Assembly (NCBI GenBank): GCA_947626995.1
Contig: CANQUI010000002.1
Span: 1-64,000, forward strand
Direction: 5' to 3'
DNA from: an uncultured Eisenbergiella sp.
Lineage (GTDB): Bacteria; Bacillota; Clostridia; Lachnospirales; Lachnospiraceae
Length of the DNA: 64,000 nt
Under the pieces are notes generated by a model. The model was not told where the DNA came from and ran no database searches. It worked only from the letters and a program-made list of their open reading frames with translations. Positions 9,415 through 19,477 of the stretch are shown piece after piece. The position numbers were made by a program, and so were the translations under genes. Each line of letters starts with the position of its first letter. Positions within the stretch are counted from its first letter, which is position 1.

Positions 9415-9426
9415 ATGATTTCTATG

Positions 9427-9464
9427 AGCAAAGCAGTTTGCAGAAATGCAGGCTGCTTTTTTGC
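9427..9464 (+). terminator. Rho-independent terminator after the sugar operon
   Basis: AAAGCAG at 9430-9436 pairs with CTGCTTT at 9453-9459, followed by a T run. It ends the ABC/GH operon about 15 bases after the ROK stop. The remaining stretch to 9729 is AT-rich and non-coding; I see only a weak promoter candidate in it. Confidence 0.7.
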
Positions 9465-9595
9465 TGCCCGAAAGAAAGCCGGTTTTTTCAATGACGCGCC
9501 GGAGGGTGTGTCACAATTTCAAATTATACCATAAATTTTCGCACAAGTTTTTGATTTTTTTTCGTGAATTCTATGTAAAAAAGACAAATCTACTG

Positions 9596-9624
9596 TTTCA
9601 TTTAGCAGGCATTTGGTGTAGAAT
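9596..9624 (+). promoter_or_regulatory. Weak promoter candidate for the polymer operon
   Basis: TTTCAT at 9596-9601 and TAGAAT at 9619-9624 are spaced 17 bases. The -35 is poor, so this is tentative. It is the best match in the AT-rich gap ahead of the 14-kb operon that begins at 9730. A GGGGGA...CCTCC hairpin follows in the leader near 9632-9645. Confidence 0.35.
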
Positions 9625-9729
9625 GGTGCAAGGGGGAATCCTCCGCCTTTGTATTAAGTAGACAAATCAGCAGAATGGATTCAAAGTTGTTCCAAAAGGA
9701 TAAGCGAAAAGTATCTACGAGTGGAGGAA

Positions 9730-10467
9730 ATGGCATTGCAATCAGTTATCGCTGTAATTTTTGCCGCGGGCGTCGGAGATCGGATGGAAGGTCTTTCTAT
9801 GCCGAAACAGTTTTTGAAGCTGCGGGATAAGCCGGTCCTGGCTTATACGCTGGAGCATTTTCAAAACAATGCGAGGGTCGACAAAATTGTGCTTGTGACA
9901 CTGGAAAAGTGGCTGCCATATTGCTCCAAAATGGCGGAGGACTATCGGTTCGACAAATTGTCCGCCATTGTACCGGGCGGTTTGACCAGTCAGGAGTCGA
10001 TCCGTATCGGGTTGGAGAAAACGAAGGAGCTCTACGGCGAGGACGCCGTGGTATTGATCCATGACGGCGTACGGCCGTTGATTGATGACGAAACCATTAC
10101 GAAATGTATCTACAGCGTCATGCAGTATGGATCGGCCATAACGGTATCCCCGCAGATGGAAACCATTATGATCGGCGAAACCCAGGATCAGATCCATCAG
10201 ATTATAAACAAAGAAAACTGCCGTGTGGCGAGGGCGCCGCAGTGTTTTTATCTTCGGGATATTCTGGATGCGCACCACAGGGCTTTAAGCGACCATATGG
10301 TATCCTTTGTGGATTCGGCGAGCATAATGGATTACTACGGCTATCCGCTCCATTCGGTCATGGGGCCGATCGATAACATCAAAATCACAACCATGATAGA
10401 CTTCGAGGTGTTTCGCGCGCTGATGAAGACGCGGAATCATCCTTCTGCGTTTGAGAAAATAGGATAA
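9730..10467 (+). CDS. IspD/TarI-family cytidylyltransferase
   Basis: Nucleotidyltransferase that transfers CMP from CTP to a sugar- or polyol-phosphate. Seen: AVIFAAGVGDRM (CTP loop), PKQFLKL, VLIHDGVRPLI, and GPIDNIKITTMIDFE near the C-terminus; 245 residues. IspD (isoprenoid) and TarI (ribitol-5-phosphate) are hard to separate by sequence. The context of two CDP-glycerol-phosphotransferase-type genes and a TagGH-like exporter favours a CDP-polyol role. ATG 9730 lies only two bases after GGAGG; TTG 9736 has better spacing and starts closer to the conserved core, so it may be the true start. First gene of the long operon. Confidence 0.85.
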   Translation: MALQSVIAVIFAAGVGDRMEGLSMPKQFLKLRDKPVLAYTLEHFQNNARVDKIVLVTLEKWLPYCSKMAEDYRFDKLSAIVPGGLTSQESIRIGLEKTKELYGEDAVVLIHDGVRPLIDDETITKCIYSVMQYGSAITVSPQMETIMIGETQDQIHQIINKENCRVARAPQCFYLRDILDAHHRALSDHMVSFVDSASIMDYYGYPLHSVMGPIDNIKITTMIDFEVFRALMKTRNHPSAFEKIG

Positions 10468-10472
10468 CCGTG

Positions 10473-11711
10473 ATGTTGTTTTTCATGCATGTAAAGCAGG
10501 CGGTCAAACGAATGGCCTGTACCTGCCTAAAAAGCTTTTTGGGTCTGTTTTTCTTTCTCCCGGTAAACGACCGGCGGATTCTGCTGAGCGCGTATTCCGG
10601 GGACCAGTATGCAGGGAACGTAAAATGCGTGAGCGAATACCTTCGGGAACACGGCGGAAAGGAAACGGAACTGATCTGGGCGTTTAAGCAGCCGGAAAAA
10701 TTTCAGGATGTTTCGGGGATCAAAACGGTGAAGTATTATTCCGCCCGGTGGTTTTACAGTATGCTGACGGCCGGTGTGATTGTGACCGACGTGGGCGTTC
10801 ACCGGTTTTATCATAAGAGAAAAAATCAATTCCTGCTGGAAACATGGCACGGCGGCGGCGCCTACAAACGGGTAGGCATAAATACACATCTGGCGCATAC
10901 GTTCAGCGCGGCAGAGATCAGATCAAGGCTGAAAGCGATGAACGAGGTGGATCTGTTTGTATCGAGCTCCAGCTTCTTTTCCCACTATGCGATTCGTGAA
11001 GACAATGGCTATACCGGTGAGATCATAAACAGCGGTATGCCGCAGAACGACATTTTCTTTTCTGACAAATGGCGCAGGCGCGCGTCCAAAAAGGTGCGGG
11101 AGGCGTTAGGCCTGTGCGGTTATCTGGTTCTTTACGCGCCAACCTTTCGGGGAGAGAAAATCGACGGACTGGGGATCGACTATGGCTTTCCGTATGAGGA
11201 TGTGCTGCGCGCGCTGCGGGAGCGGGGAAAGGAATCGGTCACGCTGTTGAAACGGGCGCATCATAGATGTATCATGTCCGACCGCTCTCCGGAAGAGGTG
11301 ATAGACGTATCGGACTATCCGGATATGCAGGAGCTGCTGTGTGCGGCGGATATGCTGATCACAGACTATTCCTCCAGCATGTGGGATTTTGCGCTGCTGG
11401 GGCGGCCGTGTATGTTGTATGTAACGGATCTGGAGGAATATGAACGGGAAAGGGGAATCTGTACGCCGATAGAAAAGTGGCCGGGAATCGTATGCAAAAA
11501 CAACGAGGAACTGCGGCAGGCAGTCAGATTTTTTGATGAGAGCACCTGTGCCAAAAAAGCCCGAGAGCATCTGCAAACCTTTGGCTCCTATGAAACGGGA
11601 ACGGCCACAAAGCAGGTGTGCAAAAGGATGATGGAGCATATGAGAAAGACATCGGGAATCAGAAAATCCGGCGCAGCGTGTGAAGGGGAAAGGGAGAAGA
11701 GAAACGGATGA
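10473..11711 (+). CDS. CDP-glycerol:polyglycerophosphate glycerophosphotransferase family enzyme (first copy)
   Basis: TagB/TagF-family transferase that adds polyol-phosphate units from a CDP-activated donor to a growing wall or surface polymer, working at the inner face of the membrane. Seen: ETWHGGGAYKRVG (about residues 126-138), LYAPTFRGEK, LLKRAHHR, and LITDYSSSMWDFALLGRP in the C-terminal CDP-binding half. The length of 412 residues matches the catalytic GT-B core alone, without a long N-terminal extension. A hydrophobic N-terminal stretch (LGLFFFLP) fits membrane association. GTG 10470 is an alternative start. It overlaps the downstream epimerase gene by four bases. Confidence 0.88.
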   Translation: MLFFMHVKQAVKRMACTCLKSFLGLFFFLPVNDRRILLSAYSGDQYAGNVKCVSEYLREHGGKETELIWAFKQPEKFQDVSGIKTVKYYSARWFYSMLTAGVIVTDVGVHRFYHKRKNQFLLETWHGGGAYKRVGINTHLAHTFSAAEIRSRLKAMNEVDLFVSSSSFFSHYAIREDNGYTGEIINSGMPQNDIFFSDKWRRRASKKVREALGLCGYLVLYAPTFRGEKIDGLGIDYGFPYEDVLRALRERGKESVTLLKRAHHRCIMSDRSPEEVIDVSDYPDMQELLCAADMLITDYSSSMWDFALLGRPCMLYVTDLEEYERERGICTPIEKWPGIVCKNNEELRQAVRFFDESTCAKKAREHLQTFGSYETGTATKQVCKRMMEHMRKTSGIRKSGAACEGEREKRNG

Positions 11712-12775
11712 GTCTGGAGAACGACTTTGCATCCATAGGTGCGGCAGAGTTCATACCGTGGGAAAAACTGCGGCAAACCACCGTGCTGATCACCGGCGCG
11801 ACCGGTCTGATCGGTTATACGCTGACCGGCGCGCTGCTGTACGCCGATCGGAAATATCATCTGGGGATGACGGTGCTGGTGCTGGTACGGGACGAAAGCC
11901 GCGCCAGAGAGCGGTTTGGGAAATTTTCGGCGTATGGCGGACTTTTGCGCCTTGTCGAAGGTACGGTGGAGGAGCTTCCCAAGATCCCGGGGCCTGTGGA
12001 TTATATCCTTCATGGCGCATCGCAGACGGCAAGCGCTGCGTTTGTCCGGCAGCCGGTAGAGACGATTCGCACGTCGGTGCTGGGCACCATGCGCTTGCTG
12101 GAGCTGGCGCGGGAAAAGCACACAAAAGGCGTTGTATATTTGTCCAGCATGGAGGTGTACGGCCATTCGCAAAGGGGCCATAAGGTAGACGAAGCAGGTG
12201 CGTGTACGCTCCTGCCGCTTCAGGTGAGAAGCAGCTATCCCGTCAGCAAGGCGCAGTGCGAGAACCTTTGCTGCGCGTATGCTTCCGAATACGGTGTCCC
12301 GGCCATGATCGTCAGATTGACGCAAACCTTTGGCCCGGGGGGACATCCGGAGGATACCCGAATCTTTGCGGAGATTGCAAACTGTGTCCGTAAGAGGCAG
12401 GATATCGTGCTGCACACCCGCTGCGACACAGAGCGCAGCTATCTTTATACCGCCGATGCGGCGACGGCCATTTTGACCGTCCTGCTTAAGGGCCGGCCCG
12501 GCGAGGCCTATAACGCGGCGGATGAGCGGACGTATTGCTCCCTTGCGGATATCGCGCAAAAGGCGGCCGCCGCCAGCGGAATTGCGGTGCGTTTCGAGTT
12601 GGAGGATGAAAAAAAGCATGGGTATCCCAAGCCGGTTTATATGGACCTGGATACCGGCCGGCTGCGCGGGCTGGGATGGTATGTAAAAAGCGGGGAGATG
12701 ATCGACAATCTGCTGCGCTGGCTGGCAAAAGCAGGGGACGGTTCTCAGGATCCGAAGGGAAGGATGAAAGAGTAG
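11708..12775 (+). CDS. NAD-dependent epimerase/dehydratase (extended SDR)
   Basis: Nucleotide-sugar-modifying enzyme of the extended short-chain dehydrogenase class, 355 residues. Seen: Rossmann motif TGATGLIGYTLTGALL at about residues 31-46, the catalytic Ser in YLSSMEVYGHS, and the YPVSK active-site Tyr/Lys. It resembles dTDP-glucose 4,6-dehydratases and UDP-glucuronate decarboxylases, but the substrate cannot be read from sequence. Its place between a CDP-polyol transferase and the exporter suggests that it makes a sugar or polyol precursor for the polymer. It is not a TarJ-type medium-chain reductase. Confidence 0.85.
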   Translation: MSLENDFASIGAAEFIPWEKLRQTTVLITGATGLIGYTLTGALLYADRKYHLGMTVLVLVRDESRARERFGKFSAYGGLLRLVEGTVEELPKIPGPVDYILHGASQTASAAFVRQPVETIRTSVLGTMRLLELAREKHTKGVVYLSSMEVYGHSQRGHKVDEAGACTLLPLQVRSSYPVSKAQCENLCCAYASEYGVPAMIVRLTQTFGPGGHPEDTRIFAEIANCVRKRQDIVLHTRCDTERSYLYTADAATAILTVLLKGRPGEAYNAADERTYCSLADIAQKAAAASGIAVRFELEDEKKHGYPKPVYMDLDTGRLRGLGWYVKSGEMIDNLLRWLAKAGDGSQDPKGRMKE

Positions 12776-13557
12776 TGAAAAGGTTTCTCCATGATTTCAA
12801 AAAATATTTTCAGTATTCCATTGTCTCCGCCCGGTCGCAGCTGCGGTCGGAGGTGGCGAATTCCTACCTGAACTGGCTCTGGTGGTTGTTGGAGCCGTTT
12901 TTTCTCATGCTGATTTACGCGTTCATGTTTGGATACGTGTTTAAAGCGAAGGAAGAATATTTTGCGATCTTTATTTTTATCGGGATTTCCATGTGGTCTT
13001 TTTTTGATCGGATGATAAAGGGCAGCGTAAGAATTATCAAAATGAACCGGGCGATTGTGACTAAGGTGTATCTTCCCAAATATATCCTGATTCTGACAAA
13101 GATCTGGGTGAACGGGTTTAAGATGCTGGTTTCCTTTGGAATGGTAGCGGTGATGATGGTGATCTGGAAAGTGCCGGTTACGTGGAGGATCCTATATGCG
13201 CTGCCGATCCTGGCGATCCTTATGCTATTTACGTTTGGATGTTCCTGCTGGCTCCTTCACTATGGCGTGTTTGTGGAGGATCTGTCCAATGTGGTGAATA
13301 TTGTCTTGCGTGTGGCGCTCTATCTGACCGGTATTTTTTATAATGTTTCGACCCGGATCCCGGCGCCGTACGGGAAACTGATGACAAAGTATAATCCGAT
13401 GGCCTTCCTTCTGGAATCCATGCGGAATGTTTTGCTGTATGGGGATACGCCGCGCGGAACGCGGATACTGGTATGGCTGGCAGTGAGCCTGATTTTATCC
13501 TGGACCGGCATACAGAAGATCTACCGAAATGAAAACAGTTATGTAAAAGCGATTTGA
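12775..13557 (+). CDS. ABC-2 polymer export permease (TagG-like)
   Basis: Membrane subunit of a polysaccharide or teichoic-acid exporter, 260 residues, six hydrophobic spans. It has the TagG/Wzm-type N-terminus (SQLRSEVANSYLNWLWWLLE, then PFFLMLIYAFMFGYVF) and a late MAFLLESMRNVLLYG motif. GTG 12775 shares one base with the stop of the epimerase gene and has a GGGAAGGA-type site upstream. The longer frame from 12676 runs inside the epimerase and is rejected. The cognate ATPase follows 27 bases later. It would flip the finished, lipid-linked polymer to the outside. Confidence 0.88.
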   Translation: MKRFLHDFKKYFQYSIVSARSQLRSEVANSYLNWLWWLLEPFFLMLIYAFMFGYVFKAKEEYFAIFIFIGISMWSFFDRMIKGSVRIIKMNRAIVTKVYLPKYILILTKIWVNGFKMLVSFGMVAVMMVIWKVPVTWRILYALPILAILMLFTFGCSCWLLHYGVFVEDLSNVVNIVLRVALYLTGIFYNVSTRIPAPYGKLMTKYNPMAFLLESMRNVLLYGDTPRGTRILVWLAVSLILSWTGIQKIYRNENSYVKAI

Positions 13558-13584
13558 GAACGCTGACAGGAGACGGATCGTGTA

Positions 13585-14367
13585 ATGGAGACAGAAAAGA
13601 CGATAGAATACAGGCAGGATAAGAAGGACAGGGCAGAGATGGCGATTGAGGTTCGGGACCTGTGTATCCGTTATCGGAGAAGGAAACCCTATTCCATCAA
13701 GAAGCATCTGCTGCATTTCAAGTATGAAAAATCAAATGTATTTGAAGCGGTAAAGCATGTGAGTTTTTCCGTGCCCAGGGGGAATATTCTGGGCATTGTA
13801 GGCAGGAACGGCAGCGGAAAATCCACGCTTTTGAAGGCCATCGCAGGTCTTTTTTCTCCCGACTGCGGCCAGATTGACCTGAAAGGAAACACCGTGTCGC
13901 TTCTGTCCATTGGGGTTGGTTTCCAAAAGGAGCTGTCAGGCCGTGAGAACATCCTGCTGTCCGGGATGCTTTTGGGATTCTCCCAAAAGCAAATTCTGGA
14001 AAAGATGGATAAAATTATAAAGTTTGCGGATCTGGGGGAATTCATCAACGCGCCGGTGCGGACTTATTCCAGCGGGATGTACTCAAGGCTGGCCTTTTCC
14101 ATTACGGCGTTTTTGGAGACGGACATTATGCTGATCGATGAGGTACTGAGCGTCGGGGATACAAAGTTTAAAAAGAAAAGTCTGAATAAAATGAAGCGGC
14201 TGATTTTGGATGAGAACCGTACGGCGCTGATTGTGAGCCATTCGTCGGGGATGCTGGAGGATCTGTGCGACGAGGTGCTGTGGCTGGATGACGGGGAAAT
14301 ACGGATGTACGGAGAAACCAGGGAAGTGCTGGAGGCGTATGAGGAGAATGAAGCATGTGGGATATGA
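13585..14367 (+). CDS. Polymer export ABC ATPase (TagH/Wzt-like)
   Basis: ATP-hydrolysing partner of the permease, 260 residues. Walker A GRNGSGKST sits near residues 73-81, the ABC signature in YSSGMYSRLAF near 156-166, and Walker B IMLIDEVLSVGD near 175-186. The N-terminal SIKKHLLHFKYEK segment before VFEAVKHVSF is typical of the TagH/Wzt group. No C-terminal carbohydrate-binding domain is present, unlike long Wzt proteins. The first 18 residues are not conserved, so ATG 13639 could be the start. It overlaps the next transferase gene by 13 bases. Confidence 0.9.
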   Translation: METEKTIEYRQDKKDRAEMAIEVRDLCIRYRRRKPYSIKKHLLHFKYEKSNVFEAVKHVSFSVPRGNILGIVGRNGSGKSTLLKAIAGLFSPDCGQIDLKGNTVSLLSIGVGFQKELSGRENILLSGMLLGFSQKQILEKMDKIIKFADLGEFINAPVRTYSSGMYSRLAFSITAFLETDIMLIDEVLSVGDTKFKKKSLNKMKRLILDENRTALIVSHSSGMLEDLCDEVLWLDDGEIRMYGETREVLEAYEENEACGI

Positions 14368-15617
14368 TCAAGAGATTCCTGAAAGAAAGGCTTTTGCTTC
14401 GGTATCGCGGGGACGGGACCTTTTATATCTATGTAAGATTTCCGATCCGGATCAACAGCGCGATCAAATACCGGCTGCTGTATGCCAACCGGCCGATTCA
14501 GCCCGATAAGATTGTTTTTGATAACTATATGGGAAAAGGATACGGGGGGAATCCCAAATATATCGCGGAAAAAATACTGGAACAATATCCGGGCCGGTAT
14601 GATCTGGTTTGGCTGGTGTCGGAGGAGGAATTGGAAAAATCCGACTTCCCGGAAGGCGTCAGGCCGGTGATTTATCAATCCTCCAAGGCATATCAGGAAT
14701 ATGCGACGGCCAAAATGTGGATCAGTAATTATCACAAAATTGCCTATATCAAGAAAGGCATGCGGAAACGGGAGGGCCAGTACTTTGTTCAGACCTGGCA
14801 CGGCTCTTTGGGAATCAAAAGGATTGAAAAGGACGTTCCGTTCCTGAGAGAAAATGTCAACTGGTATGAAATGGCAAAGTTAAGCTCGTCCATGGTTGAC
14901 CTGTGGATTTCAAACAGCCGGTGGGAGACAGAAATTTATAAACGCGCATTTTGGGATGTGAAAAATGTATTTGAGGCAGGGCATCCCAGAAATGATGTGC
15001 TGTACGCAGAAGCTTCTCTGCGGGCGACAAAAAAAGTGAGAGCCTATTTTCATCTTGGGGATGAGCGGATCTTATTTTATGCGCCGACCTTCCGTGCAGA
15101 TTACCGTCTGGACTGCTACCGCATAGACTATGCCGCTGTCCGTGCGGCGCTGGAGGACAGATTTGGAGGAAAATGGGTGATTCTTGTCCGGCTCCATCCC
15201 AGGGTCCGGCAATATGCGCCGATGAGCATACCAAAAGAGACGTTTGTAAAAGACGCCACTTCTTATGTGGATATTCAGGAGCTGGTAGCGGCCGCAGACG
15301 CAATGCTGACGGATTATTCGAGTTGTATTTTTGATTTTCTGCTGACGCGCAGGCCGGGTTTTTTATTCGCGCCGGATGAAGAGGAATATACGCAGGAGCG
15401 GGGATTTTATTATCCGTTGGAGGACACCCCGTTTCCGGTTTCTCACACATGCGGCGAACTGGTGCGACAGATTGGCGCATTTGACGAAAAACGTTACAGA
15501 CAGGATGCGGAAGAATTTCTGGAGGACAAGGGCTGTATAGAGGACGGGCACGCGAGTGAGAGGGTCGTTCAAAAAATAGTGGAAGTGATGGAGAACCGCG
15601 AAAGCAAAGAAAGATAG
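14355..15617 (+). CDS. CDP-glycerol glycerophosphotransferase family enzyme (second copy)
   Basis: Second TagF/TagB-type transferase, 420 residues, diverged from the copy at 10473. Seen: [46 protein letters not shown] and [18 protein letters not shown]. Having two different copies fits one priming and one polymerising step, or one backbone and one side-chain step; the sequence does not say which. It starts inside the ATPase gene, so co-translation is likely, and it is followed 13 bases later by cysD. That links polyol-phosphate transfer directly to sulfate activation in one transcript. Confidence 0.88.
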   Translation: MWDMIKRFLKERLLLRYRGDGTFYIYVRFPIRINSAIKYRLLYANRPIQPDKIVFDNYMGKGYGGNPKYIAEKILEQYPGRYDLVWLVSEEELEKSDFPEGVRPVIYQSSKAYQEYATAKMWISNYHKIAYIKKGMRKREGQYFVQTWHGSLGIKRIEKDVPFLRENVNWYEMAKLSSSMVDLWISNSRWETEIYKRAFWDVKNVFEAGHPRNDVLYAEASLRATKKVRAYFHLGDERILFYAPTFRADYRLDCYRIDYAAVRAALEDRFGGKWVILVRLHPRVRQYAPMSIPKETFVKDATSYVDIQELVAAADAMLTDYSSCIFDFLLTRRPGFLFAPDEEEYTQERGFYYPLEDTPFPVSHTCGELVRQIGAFDEKRYRQDAEEFLEDKGCIEDGHASERVVQKIVEVMENRESKER

Positions 15618-15630
15618 TCGGGGGGATAAA

Positions 15631-16524
15631 ATGGACCATTTGGACAAACTGGAAGCGGAGGCAATCTATATCATGCGTGAAGTGGCGGCGCAGTGTGAAA
15701 AGCCGGTGATGCTCTACTCGATCGGCAAGGATTCTTCTGTGATGCTGCATTTGGCGTTAAAGGCCTTTTATCCCGAAAAACCGCCATTTCCGTTTTTGCA
15801 TGTCAATACCACATGGAAGTTTAAAGAAATGATTGCGTTTCGCGACAAGGTCGCAAAAGAGCTCGGTCTGGAGATGATAGAATATATCAATGAGGACGGG
15901 GTAAGGCAGGGGATCAATCCGTTTGACCACGGTTCCGCCTACACGGATATCATGAAAACGCAGGCGTTGAAACAGGCGCTCGACAAATACGGGTTTACCG
16001 CGGCGTTTGGCGGCGGGCGGCGCGATGAGGAAAAGTCCCGCGCGAAAGAGAGAATTTTTTCGTTCCGGGACAAAAACCACACCTGGAACCCGAAGATGCA
16101 GCGGCCGGAAATGTGGAAGCTTTTTAACACCGAGATCCATCCGGGAGAGAGTATCCGCGTATTCCCGCTGTCCAACTGGACGGAAAAGGATATCTGGCAG
16201 TATATCGGGCGGGAAAATATCCCGATCGTATCGCTCTATTATGCGAAGGAAAGGCCGGTTGTCGTCCGGGGACAAAATATAATCATGGTGGATGACGACC
16301 GCATGAAGCTTCTTCCGGGAGAAAAGATCGAGATGAAAAAAATCCGGTTCCGTACGCTGGGATGCTACCCGCTGACCGGCGGCATGGAGTCGGAGGCGGA
16401 TACGCTGGACGCGATCATCGAGGAGACGCTGGCGAGCGTGGAATCGGAGCGGACAAGCCGTATCATTGATTCGGACAGCGGCACGGCGAGTATGGAAAAA
16501 AGAAAACGAGAAGGGTATTTTTGA
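15631..16524 (+). CDS. cysD: Sulfate adenylyltransferase small subunit CysD
   Basis: Catalytic subunit of the CysDN ATP sulfurylase, which makes APS from ATP and sulfate. The PP-loop [13 protein letters not shown] (about residues 30-42) and the [20 protein letters not shown] block are family hallmarks; 297 residues is usual. Ribosome site GGGGG near 15619. No sulfite or APS reductase gene lies in the window, so the product is probably not for cysteine synthesis here. Neighbouring CysNC and sulfotransferases indicate PAPS production. Confidence 0.95.
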   Translation: MDHLDKLEAEAIYIMREVAAQCEKPVMLYSIGKDSSVMLHLALKAFYPEKPPFPFLHVNTTWKFKEMIAFRDKVAKELGLEMIEYINEDGVRQGINPFDHGSAYTDIMKTQALKQALDKYGFTAAFGGGRRDEEKSRAKERIFSFRDKNHTWNPKMQRPEMWKLFNTEIHPGESIRVFPLSNWTEKDIWQYIGRENIPIVSLYYAKERPVVVRGQNIIMVDDDRMKLLPGEKIEMKKIRFRTLGCYPLTGGMESEADTLDAIIEETLASVESERTSRIIDSDSGTASMEKRKREGYF

Positions 16525-16525
16525 G

Positions 16526-18349
16526 ATGAAGAACCAGTTATTAAAATTTATCACATGCGGCAGCGTGGACGATGGAAAATCTACCCTGATCGGGCACATG
16601 TTATATGATGCAAAGCTGATTTTTGCGGACCAGAAAAAAGCGCTGGAGATGGATTCCAAGCTTGGCTCTGCGGACGGGCAGCTGGATTATTCCCTGCTTT
16701 TGGACGGCCTGATGGCGGAGCGCGAGCAGGGGATTACGATCGACGTGGCGTACCGTTATTTCTCCACAAAGAAACGCAGCTTTATCGTGGCGGATACGCC
16801 GGGGCATGAAGAATATACGAGAAATATGGCGGTGGGCGCTTCTTTCGCCTCGCTGGCCGTTATTTTGACCGATGCCAGTCAGGGCGTGCTGATCCAGACC
16901 AAGCGCCATGCGCGCATCTGTGCGATGATGGGGATCCGTCATTTTGTGTTTGCCGTCAATAAAATGGATCTGGTGCACTATGAAAAAGACCGGTTTGAGA
17001 AGATCAAAAAGGACATCAAGGTTCTGATGTCCGAGTTTGAGTACGAGACGCTTCAGATCATTCCGGTATCAGCGAAAAACGGCGATAATGTCACGGAAAA
17101 ATCTGAAAAGATGCCGTGGTACAAAAAGGAGACGCTGCTTGCCTGTCTGGAAAATATTCAGATCAATGAGGAGCAGGAGGACGCTTCGTTTCTTCTCCCG
17201 ATCCAGCGTGTCTGCCGCCCCAACCATACCTTCCGCGGCTTTCAGGGCGAGATCGCGGCCGGAAGCGTCGGCGTGGGCGATAAAGTCGTCGCGCTGCCCA
17301 GCGGGGAGGAGGCGCATGTCAGGGCCATTTACAGCGGCACAAAGCAGGTGGAAAAGGCGTCCGGCGGGGCGGCTGTCAACATACAGCTCGACAGGGAGAT
17401 TGATATTTCGCGCGGATGCGTCCTGGCAAAAGAGCCGACGTGCCATGTGGGCTCCATGTTTGAGGCGGATCTGCTCTGGATGGATGACGAGCGTCTGATC
17501 CGGGGGAAGAACTATCTGCTCAAAATCGGGACGCAGACGGTTCCCGCAACCGTCATGAATATCCAATATCGGATTGATGTGAATACAGGGACGGAGGTGC
17601 CTGCAGATTCAATCACGAAGAATGAAATCGCGCACTGTGAAATTTCCGTGGGCAGCAGGATCGTTTTTGACCTGTTTGCAAACAGCAGGGAGCTGGGAAG
17701 CCTGATTTTGATCGACCGTATCACCAATATGACCTCCGCGTGCGGCGTTGTGAAAAAAATCCTTTCCAGGGATAATAACCTGACCTGGCATACGATGGAC
17801 ATCAACCGCAGGCTCCGGGAGGCGCAGCTTGGGCAGAAGGCAAAGACGATCTGGCTGACCGGCCTTTCGGGGGCAGGCAAGTCGACGATCGCCAATGCGC
17901 TGGAGAAAAAGCTGTTTGCCATGGGCAGACATACGATGCTTTTGGACGGGGACAATGTCCGCATGGGATTAAACCGCGACCTTGGATTTACGGAAAGCGA
18001 CAGGATCGAAAATATCCGCCGTATCGCGGAGGTGGCCAGGCTGATGAATGATGCGGGGTTGATTGTGATCACGGCATTTATCTCGCCGACGAGGCTGGAC
18101 CGCCGCAGCGCAAGGGAGATCATCGGAAAGGATTTTGTGGAGGTCTATATCAATACGCCCCTTGCGGTATGCGAGAAGAGAGATACAAAAGGGCTTTATC
18201 AAAAGGCACGGCGCGGGGAAATTGCTTATTTTACGGGCATTACAAGTGCGTACGAGCCGCCTGAGCAGGCGCAGCTTTGCCTCGATACGTCCGTGCTTTC
18301 CCCGGAGGAATGTGTGGATCGTATCCTGGAACAGATCATGGAGTCATAA
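16526..18349 (+). CDS. cysNC: Bifunctional CysN-CysC: ATP sulfurylase GTPase subunit fused to APS kinase
   Basis: The N-terminal GTPase (GSVDDGKST at residues 12-20, DTPGHEEYTRNMAVGAS, NKMD) drives APS formation with CysD. The C-terminal APS kinase domain from about residue 435 (LTGLSGAGKSTIANALE, then DGDNVRMGLNRDLGFTESDR) phosphorylates APS to PAPS. This NodQ-like fusion of 607 residues is used where PAPS is wanted as a sulfate donor. ATG 16526 is chosen over the upstream in-frame start at 16466 because it matches the CysN N-terminus and does not overlap cysD. The sulfotransferase genes follow 18 bases later. Confidence 0.95.
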   Translation: MKNQLLKFITCGSVDDGKSTLIGHMLYDAKLIFADQKKALEMDSKLGSADGQLDYSLLLDGLMAEREQGITIDVAYRYFSTKKRSFIVADTPGHEEYTRNMAVGASFASLAVILTDASQGVLIQTKRHARICAMMGIRHFVFAVNKMDLVHYEKDRFEKIKKDIKVLMSEFEYETLQIIPVSAKNGDNVTEKSEKMPWYKKETLLACLENIQINEEQEDASFLLPIQRVCRPNHTFRGFQGEIAAGSVGVGDKVVALPSGEEAHVRAIYSGTKQVEKASGGAAVNIQLDREIDISRGCVLAKEPTCHVGSMFEADLLWMDDERLIRGKNYLLKIGTQTVPATVMNIQYRIDVNTGTEVPADSITKNEIAHCEISVGSRIVFDLFANSRELGSLILIDRITNMTSACGVVKKILSRDNNLTWHTMDINRRLREAQLGQKAKTIWLTGLSGAGKSTIANALEKKLFAMGRHTMLLDGDNVRMGLNRDLGFTESDRIENIRRIAEVARLMNDAGLIVITAFISPTRLDRRSAREIIGKDFVEVYINTPLAVCEKRDTKGLYQKARRGEIAYFTGITSAYEPPEQAQLCLDTSVLSPEECVDRILEQIMES

Positions 18350-18367
18350 AAAGAAACGAGAGAGAAG

Positions 18368-19477
18368 ATGAAAATTGTTTATCTGCATATCGGGATGACA
18401 AAAACGGGAACCTCGGCGATCCAGCGATTCCTCACAGATAATTCGGAAGTTCTGGCCGGGAAGGGATATTGCTATCGCCACATGCCATATCCGTTTGAGG
18501 ATAAGTCCGTGGTCAGAAGAAATGCGCATTTCCTTGTGGAAAATATGTATAACGAGAAAGGCAAATTGGATCCTGCGGCCAAGAAAGCGCGCATCGAAGA
18601 TACGCTGCGTATCATTGCGCAATGGCTGGAGGAATTTGATCACATCATTCTGACGGACGAGGCCATCTGGAATAATTTGCGCGGCGATAACTGGGAGAAT
18701 TTTGCGCGGCTGAAAAATTTTTGTGACAAGCAGGGCGCTGCGCTGAAGATGATCGTCTATTTGCGCCGCCAGGATGAGTATATGCTGTCCTGGTGGAAAC
18801 AGCATATCCGGGACGGGGGCAGACTGGGAGAGCTTCCGGACTGGGAAACGTTCACGGAAAAGCTGCACAAGGTGTTGATCCTGGATTACGCAAAGCATCT
18901 TCGCGAGATCGAACAATACATTCCCCGGGAGGATATGATCGTCCGGATCTACGACAGAAACGGGTTCGTCGGGCAAAACCATACGATTTTTTCGGATTTT
19001 CTGGATGCCATCGGCCTGGAATTTACGGAGGAGTTTGCGATCGGGAAAGAGATGGTCAATGTCAGTCTGACCGATGATTACGCGGAAATCAAGCGCCTTT
19101 TGAACAAGCTGCAGGGCAAAAAACTTTGCCGGGCGCGGAATGAGGTAAGCAATTTTTTTGAGCGCCCGGCGGTGAAATGTTCCGAATTATCCGACTTTGA
19201 CGAGAAATACAGTCTGCTGACGGAGGAACAAAGCGTTTCGATTATGGCAAAGTATGAAGCATCCAACGCAGAGATCCTGGAGCGATATTTCCCGGGCCGG
19301 GCAGCGCTTTTTGGAAAAAAAACGTTCCCGAAAGAAAAATGGACAACGGACAATCCGCAGCGGATCGAGAGCGTAATCCTTTATTTCGGAGAGCTTGCGC
19401 TGGGCCAGAATCAGGAAATCCAGGCGCTTTATGAGAAAGTGAATCCCTTCCGAAACCGGGAGGAGAAGGAACCGGAA
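18368..19477 (+). repeat. Sulfotransferase module 1 of 4
   Basis: First copy of a coding repeat of about 1.1 kb. The DNA stays near-identical across copies in the segment around 18761-18820 (LRRQDEYMLSWWKQHIRDGG codons). Closest to module 3. Confidence 0.85.

Noticed and set aside
15631..18349. Assimilatory sulfate reduction for cysteine
   Set aside because: No APS/PAPS reductase, sulfite reductase or sulfate permease lies here; sulfotransferases follow directly.
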